Positions 5,369 to 8,985 of a DNA stretch of 8,985 nucleotides are shown here, piece after piece. Each line of letters begins with the position of its first letter. Within the stretch, counting starts at the first letter, position 1. Made by a program: the position numbers and the translations under genes. Source of the DNA: CADCTB01 sp035494015 (GTDB lineage: Bacteria; Actinomycetota; Acidimicrobiia; Acidimicrobiales; AC-14); assembly GCA_035494015.1 (NCBI GenBank), contig DATJHJ010000028.1, positions 1-8,985 on the forward strand, read 5' to 3'. The notes beneath the pieces are model-generated. The model was given only the letters and a program-made list of their open reading frames with translations. It had not been told where the DNA came from and did no database searches.

Positions 5369-7095
5369 GCCGGGACCCATTCTTCCTGTTCCGGCGTCAT
5401 ACCGCTGAGACCGCCGACCTCATCCTCCTGGTGGACGTACTTCGCCCCCCGCATCCACGACGCCCATGCCGCGATCAGGCACATGACCAGCGACGCGGTC
5501 AGGGCGATGCGCAGGCCGTGCATGAACGGGTTGGCGATCAGGTGCGGGAAGAACTCCTTGCCGGTCAGCGTCTTCCACTGGGCATCGGTAACCCCGGCCG
5601 CGGCCTGGCTGCCCAGCAGGTTCTGCATGGGGTTGTAGCCCAGGAAGGCGGCGAACAGGCTGCCGACCGGGGGCAGGTGGGCGATGCGCTCGGCCGTCGC
5701 CGGCGCCACCCCGTTGGCCCGCAGGCCGGCCGACATCGAGGTGGGCAGGGACGACGACAGGCCCAGGATCATGAGCGAGAAGAACACGCCGATGGAGAGG
5801 ACCATCCCGGTGTTCTGGAACGTCGCCCGCATGCCCGACGCCGCCCCCCGCTGGCGGGCGGGGACGCTGTTCATGACCCCGGTGGTGTTGGGGGCGGCGA
5901 ACAGGCCCATCCCGACGCCGTTCATGAGCAGGAGCACGGCGAAGACGGGAAAGGCGAAGTTGGCCGGCAGGAGCATCAGCAGGCCGAACGAGAGGGCGGC
6001 GACGAGCATGCCGCCGGTGGCGAAGGGCCGGGCCCCGTGGCGGTCGGACAGCCAGCCGGAGATGGGCCCGGCCACGAGGAACCCGCCGGTGAGCGGGAGC
6101 ATGTAGATGCCGGCCCACAGGGGGGTGCGCTCGAAGCTGTAGCCGTGCAGGGGGAGCCAGATGCCCTGCAGCCAGATGATGAGCATGAACTGCAGCCCAC
6201 CCCGGCCGATGGAGGACAGCAGGCCGGCGGCGTTGCCGGCGGCGAAGGCCCGGATCTTGAACAGGTCCAGGTGGAACATTGGGTCCGTGGCCCGCCGCTC
6301 GATGCGGCCGAAGAGCAAGAGCAGGGCCACCCCGCCGATCAGCTCGGTCAGCACCCACGGGCCGGTCCAGCCCATCGAGTGGCCGCCGTGGGGCAGCAGG
6401 CCGTAGGTCAGGCCGATGAGGATGAGGATCAGCCCGGCCCCGAATGTGACGTTGCCCCACCAGTCGATCTTGGCCGTCGACCGGGAGCTGACCTCGCGCA
6501 GCTTGCGGTAGGCCCACACCGTCCCGAACACGCCGATCGGGACGTTGACCCAGAACACCGCCCGCCAGTTCACATCGGCCAGGACGCCGCCCACGATGAG
6601 GCCGATGAAGGACCCGGCGATGGCGGCGATCATGTTCACGCCCATGGCCAGGCCCCGTTCCTCGACCGGGAAGGCGTCGGTGAGGATGGCCGTCGAGTTG
6701 GCCATGAGCAGGGCGCCGCCGATCCCCTGCACGACCCGCCAGCCGATGAGCCAGATGGCTCCCGCGCTCCCGTTCCAGGGACAGAGGGAAAGGGCCAGCG
6801 AGGCCCCGCTGAACACCGCGAAGCCGGCGTTGTACATGCGCACCCGGCCGAACATGTCGCCCATGCGGCCGAAGGTCACGACCAGGACGGCGGTGACCAC
6901 CAGGTAGCCCATGAGCATCCACAGCAGGTAGCCGACGTTGGCTGGCTTCAACGGGTCGAGGTGGATGCCCCGAAAGATGGCCGGTAGGGAGATGAGCACG
7001 ATCGACGAGTCGAGCGTGGCCATGAAGATGCCGAGGGTGGTGTTGGACAGGGCCGTCCACTTGTAACGGTCCGGTCGGGTGGTCGTGTCCGGCAT
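5365..7095 (-). CDS. MFS multidrug exporter, DHA2 (14-helix, EmrB/QacA) family
   Basis: This 576-residue inner-membrane proton antiporter is predicted to export drugs or lipophilic compounds. Helix 1 has the DHA2 Asp29 in FMATLDSSIVLISLPAIF. The loop 2-3 motif A is GRMGDMFGRVRMY, and the antiporter motif C region reads GWRVVQGIGGALLMANSTAI then GSFIGLIVGGVLADVNWR. The number of hydrophobic segments fits 14 helices, and the length is a little above the usual 480-550. The extra length includes a soluble loop near residues 470-520 (LRANGVAPATAERIAHLPPV, then QNLLGSQAAAGVTDAQW) before the last helix. ATG at 7095 has GGAGG (7109-7105) 9 nt upstream; the frame stays open farther upstream, but that part is the regulatory region. 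It is the first gene of the exporter-MerR-methyltransferase operon and overlaps MerR by 4 nt. Confidence 0.94.
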   Translation of the reverse strand: MPDTTTRPDRYKWTALSNTTLGIFMATLDSSIVLISLPAIFRGIHLDPLKPANVGYLLWMLMGYLVVTAVLVVTFGRMGDMFGRVRMYNAGFAVFSGASLALSLCPWNGSAGAIWLIGWRVVQGIGGALLMANSTAILTDAFPVEERGLAMGVNMIAAIAGSFIGLIVGGVLADVNWRAVFWVNVPIGVFGTVWAYRKLREVSSRSTAKIDWWGNVTFGAGLILILIGLTYGLLPHGGHSMGWTGPWVLTELIGGVALLLLFGRIERRATDPMFHLDLFKIRAFAAGNAAGLLSSIGRGGLQFMLIIWLQGIWLPLHGYSFERTPLWAGIYMLPLTGGFLVAGPISGWLSDRHGARPFATGGMLVAALSFGLLMLLPANFAFPVFAVLLLMNGVGMGLFAAPNTTGVMNSVPARQRGAASGMRATFQNTGMVLSIGVFFSLMILGLSSSLPTSMSAGLRANGVAPATAERIAHLPPVGSLFAAFLGYNPMQNLLGSQAAAGVTDAQWKTLTGKEFFPHLIANPFMHGLRIALTASLVMCLIAAWASWMRGAKYVHQEDEVGGLSGMTPEQEEWVPA

Positions 7096-7119
7096 GTGGC
7101 TGCGCCTCCGCTTACCGCC

Positions 7120-7148
7120 TACTGTTCTTAACGTCAACGTCAACAGTA
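7120..7148 (-). promoter_or_regulatory. Candidate MerR operator/promoter for the exporter operon
   Basis: A perfect 7-bp inverted repeat, TACTGTT (7120-7126) and AACAGTA (7142-7148), encloses a second, imperfect 16-bp dyad TTAACGTCAACGTCAA (7128-7143, 12 of 16 positions symmetric). On the minus strand the latter reads TTGACGTTGACG, two -35-like hexamers in tandem. This AT-richer island stands out in its surroundings and lies 25 nt before the exporter start. The exact promoter is unclear: TAAGCG (7114-7109) is 17 nt from a TTGACG but would leave the ribosome site out of the transcript, while TAGGCG (7121-7116) or TACTGT (7148-7143) would keep it. Confidence 0.6.
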
Positions 7149-7186
7149 CCGCGGGCGAAAGCCTTCCCACAGCTCGGGCTGGGTAA

Positions 7187-7729
7187 TCAGCGGCGGGGGC
7201 CGGCGGTGGCGTTCCCGGCCTCGACGACCCGGGCAAAGGCCGGGTGGACGCGGCTCAGGGTGACCCACCGCCGGGAGGCGTCGAGGTAGATCCCGACGTC
7301 GTCGAAGTAGCTGAAGCTCCAGACGAGGAAGCCGCCGAGCAGCGACCCGAGGCCGAGCACGACCCAGAGGAGCGGGAAGGGCCCGGGGCGCATCAGGGCC
7401 AGGGCGAGGCACACGACGCCGGCGAGGATCAGGGCGTTACGAAACCGTCGCACCTGGCGCTCGCGGGCCCAGGCGGCGCGGGCGTACGGCAGGTCCACCG
7501 TCAGCGTCTCGCCGGCCGGGCCCACCAGGGCGAGCAGGAACAGCGCCATCCAGCCGGGGGGGCCGAGGAACACGAGCAGCCAGATGGCCCCGCCCCCGCC
7601 CCCGCCGCCCCCAACGGGCCGCCGGGTGCGGATCACCAGGTCCGCGGGCTGACCCGTCCTCACGCACACCGGGGGGAGGTGGCCCAGGACTGCGTCGTCC
7701 ACGAACACGGTTACCGCCGTCGCCGCCAT
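7187..7729 (-). CDS. Uncharacterised three-helix membrane protein with poly-glycine linker
   Basis: This 180-residue protein matches no family I can name. The N-terminal soluble part contains LPPVCVRTGQPADLVIRTR, with a single Cys. A run of eight glycines (40-47) leads into hydrophobic segments at about 48-69 (AIWLLVFLGPPGWMALFLLA), 98-113 (NALILAGVVCLALALM) and 118-141 (FPLLWVVLGLGSLLGGFLVW). Between segments 1 and 2 is a basic stretch (ARAAWARERQVRRFR). The C-terminal soluble tail reads YFDDVGIYLDASRRWVTLSR and VHPAFARVVEAG. A membrane location is likely; the function is unknown. ATG at 7729 follows the RidA stop by 9 nt with only a weak ribosome site, so it is probably cotranslated as the last gene of the Fe-S/RidA cluster. 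Confidence 0.8.
   Translation of the reverse strand: MAATAVTVFVDDAVLGHLPPVCVRTGQPADLVIRTRRPVGGGGGGGGAIWLLVFLGPPGWMALFLLALVGPAGETLTVDLPYARAAWARERQVRRFRNALILAGVVCLALALMRPGPFPLLWVVLGLGSLLGGFLVWSFSYFDDVGIYLDASRRWVTLSRVHPAFARVVEAGNATAGPRR
7589..7612. repeat. C-rich tract encoding eight glycines
   Basis: This is an almost pure C/G run made of CCCCG/CCG units. On the minus strand it encodes Gly40-Gly47 of the membrane protein. Slippage here would change length in multiples of one base, so frame loss by slippage is possible. The run could also be a sequencing trouble spot, but the gene is intact in this copy. Confidence 0.6.
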
Positions 7730-7738
7730 GCGGCGAGC

Positions 7739-8095
7739 CTACTGTTGCGGCCCCAGGTAGGCCCAGGCTTCGATCTCGACCAGGGCGCTGAGCGGCAGGT
7801 CGGCCACCGCCACCGCGGCGCGGGCCGGGCGGTGGTCGCCGAAGGCCGCCGTGTATGCCTCGTTCATCACGGCGTAGTCGGAGATGTGGCGGAGGAAGAC
7901 GGTGGTCTTGACCACCTGCGCCAGGCCCGCCCCTTGGCCCTCCAGCAGGGCGGCCATGTTGGCCAGCGCCTGGCGGACCTCGTCGCCGACGCCGCCGTGC
8001 ACCAGGGCGCCGTCGTGCAGCCCCAGTTGGCCGGACACGACCAACCAGTCGCCGGCTCGGACGACCGGCGTATACGGCCCTATGGGCGTGGACAG
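7739..8095 (-). CDS. ridA: RidA family (YjgF/YER057c/UK114) enamine/imine deaminase, probable CTG start
   Basis: RidA proteins hydrolyse reactive enamine/imine intermediates, such as 2-aminoacrylate released by PLP enzymes, in the cytosol as homotrimers. The family N-terminus is present as STPIGPYTPVVRAGDWLVVS, followed by GQLGL. The active-site Arg is kept (Arg92 in RPARAAVAV), as is the VEIEAWAYL ending that carries the conserved Glu. With the CTG at 8095 the protein has 118 residues, close to the family's usual 125-130. No ATG, GTG or TTG lies between the upstream TAG (8107-8105) and the TTG at 8044. Starting at that TTG would remove 17 conserved residues including TPIGPY. Hence CTG initiation, helped by termination of the upstream Fe-S carrier 9 nt away, is the simplest reading. 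The gene is in the same frame as that carrier. Confidence 0.88.
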   Translation of the reverse strand: MSTPIGPYTPVVRAGDWLVVSGQLGLHDGALVHGGVGDEVRQALANMAALLEGQGAGLAQVVKTTVFLRHISDYAVMNEAYTAAFGDHRPARAAVAVADLPLSALVEIEAWAYLGPQQ

Positions 8096-8104
8096 GTCGG
8101 CGGT

Positions 8105-8425
8105 CTAGCTGAAGCTCTGGCCGCAGCCGCAGCTACGGGTGGCGTTCGGGTTGTTGATGGCGAACCCGGCGCCCTGCAGCCCGTCCTTGTAGTCCAGCGA
8201 GGCGCCCTTGAGCAGCGGCGCGCTGGCCGCGTCGACCACGACCCGGACCCCGCCCTCGTCCGCCAACGTGTCGTCGGGGGTGAAGTCCTTGTCGAAGTAC
8301 ATCTCGTAGCTGTACCCCGAGCAGCCGCCGGGGCGTACGGCCACGCGGAGGGCCAGTTCCTCATCGCCCTCGGCCTGGATGAGCTCCTTGACCTTCAGGG
8401 ATGCAGCGCCCGACAGAGTGAGCAT
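8105..8425 (-). CDS. A-type Fe-S cluster carrier (IscA/ErpA/HesB family)
   Basis: This 106-residue protein is predicted to receive Fe-S clusters from the assembly machinery and pass them to target enzymes. The three cluster-binding cysteines are present: Cys35 in GGCSGYSYEM, and Cys99 and Cys101 in the C-terminal SCGCGQSF. Typical segments DGGVRVVVD-like (GGVRVVVDAAS) and LDYKDGLQGAGFAINNPNA are also there. Length and motifs are complete. ATG at 8425 has a strong AGGAGG (8440-8435) 9 nt upstream. It follows the SufR-like regulator by 38 nt on the same strand, which suggests control by Fe-S status. The subclass (ErpA versus IscA/SufA) cannot be settled by eye. Confidence 0.94.
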   Translation of the reverse strand: MLTLSGAASLKVKELIQAEGDEELALRVAVRPGGCSGYSYEMYFDKDFTPDDTLADEGGVRVVVDAASAPLLKGASLDYKDGLQGAGFAINNPNATRSCGCGQSFS

Positions 8426-8463
8426 GGTTTTCGTCCTCCTACAGACCTCTACTGGTATCCAGA

Positions 8464-8985
8464 CTACCTGATCGAAAGCTCAACTTGACAGGGATCCCGG
8501 TCGGCGAGCGTCCGGAATCGATCAACGCCGGCGCCGCCGATAGATTCCACAAATCCCTCGACGAGTCCCCGGTGGAGGTGACAGACGACCTCCGGGTGGG
8601 CGGCGGCCAGCTCGGCGTAGGGGCAGTGGGTGAAGGCGATGGTGGCCAGGCCGTCGTCGTGGACGACCGCCGGGTCGAAGCCGAGGTCGGCGAGCATGGC
8701 GGTGACGGCGTCCACGCAGCCGGACCGGGCCCGGCGGGCGGCGTAGGCGTCGCCGAGGGCCCGGCCCTCCTCGGCGCCGGCCTCGGCGCTCAGGTCGGCG
8801 GCGGCGCCGGCGGCGGCCGCCACCTCGGCCAGCATGCGGGCCAGCACCGGGAAGGCCGGCGGCTCCAGCCCGAGCGACGGCGCGTCGGCGGCCAGGGCGT
8901 AGCGGTTCTGGGGGCGACCGACGGAGCCGCGGTTGTCGGTGTGGACGGCCAGCAGGCCCACCTCCCTCATCCGCTCCAGGTGGGG
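8464..8985 (-). CDS. SufR-like winged-helix regulator, N-terminus cut by window edge
   Basis: 174 residues are visible; the frame enters from the right edge and the start lies outside. The first residues, PHLERMREVGLLAVHTDNRG then SVGRPQNRYAL, look like the recognition helix end and wing of a winged-helix repressor. The C-terminal half has three cysteines in the spacing I recall for SufR-type Fe-S sensors: HCPYAELAAAHPEVVCHLH, then DPCQVEL near the stop. SufR represses Fe-S assembly genes while holding a [4Fe-4S] cluster and releases DNA on cluster loss. The adjacent A-type carrier gene on the same strand supports such a role here. The alternative is a regulator of the same fold without a cluster. 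Three further genes follow on the same strand. Confidence 0.8.
   Translation of the reverse strand, partial: PHLERMREVGLLAVHTDNRGSVGRPQNRYALAADAPSLGLEPPAFPVLARMLAEVAAAAGAAADLSAEAGAEEGRALGDAYAARRARSGCVDAVTAMLADLGFDPAVVHDDGLATIAFTHCPYAELAAAHPEVVCHLHRGLVEGFVESIGGAGVDRFRTLADRDPCQVELSIR

Noticed and set aside
5362..6987. 541-codon plus-strand open frame opposite the MFS exporter
   Set aside because: The antisense product is Gly/Glu/His-rich without motifs, while the minus strand encodes a clear 14-helix transporter.
7109..7137. TTGACG (7137-7132) with TAAGCG (7114-7109) as the exporter promoter
   Set aside because: Spacing is a good 17 nt, but the -10 would touch the GGAGG ribosome site, so the transcript would start without it. 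It is mentioned only as one option.
7166..7183. Stem-loop after the membrane-protein gene (CCCACAGC...GCTGGG)
   Set aside because: The stem is short and bulged and there is no T-run. It could weakly terminate, but the evidence is too thin to list as a terminator.
8487..8492. TTGACA on the plus strand as a -35 box
   Set aside because: It lies inside the minus-strand SufR-like gene, and no plus-strand gene or matching -10 follows.

Overview
The window comes from a high-GC bacterium whose codons almost always end in G or C. The gene families (an ECF sigma factor with a SnoaL tail, a mycobacterial-style cyclopropane-fatty-acid synthase and a SufR-like regulator) suggest an actinomycetote. The exact lineage cannot be read from the sequence. 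Coding is dense. No tRNA, rRNA, CRISPR array, insertion sequence or attachment site was seen.

Left part (1-1570, minus strand): a partial uncharacterised protein runs off the left edge. It carries a 24-codon block that reads convincingly only in a shifted frame. Upstream of it on the same strand is a small VOC/glyoxalase-fold protein.

Sigma-factor module (1571-3444): an ECF sigma factor with a C-terminal SnoaL-like domain (ECF41/ECF56 type) is followed, 15 and 12 nt apart, by two more VOC-fold genes. The 80-bp gap between the sigma gene and the minus-strand VOC gene holds two exact copies of the ECF41-type promoter, TGTCACA-N16-CGTC, one on each strand and facing each other. The sigma factor therefore probably controls both its own operon and the opposite VOC gene from one symmetric element. 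This is the most striking feature of the window.

Membrane module (3461-7148, minus strand): a 14-helix MFS drug exporter, a cysteine-free MerR regulator (ATGA overlap with the exporter) and a cyclopropane-fatty-acid synthase family methyltransferase form one operon. It is preceded by a dyad/direct-repeat element that is the likely MerR site. The unit would couple efflux to lipid modification.

Right part (7187-8985, minus strand): a partial SufR-like regulator with three C-terminal cysteines, an A-type Fe-S carrier (IscA/ErpA type), a RidA protein and an uncharacterised three-helix membrane protein lie closely spaced in one direction. RidA has no ATG, GTG or TTG in a suitable place. Its family N-terminus begins at a CTG, in the same frame as, and just after, the stop codon of the Fe-S carrier.
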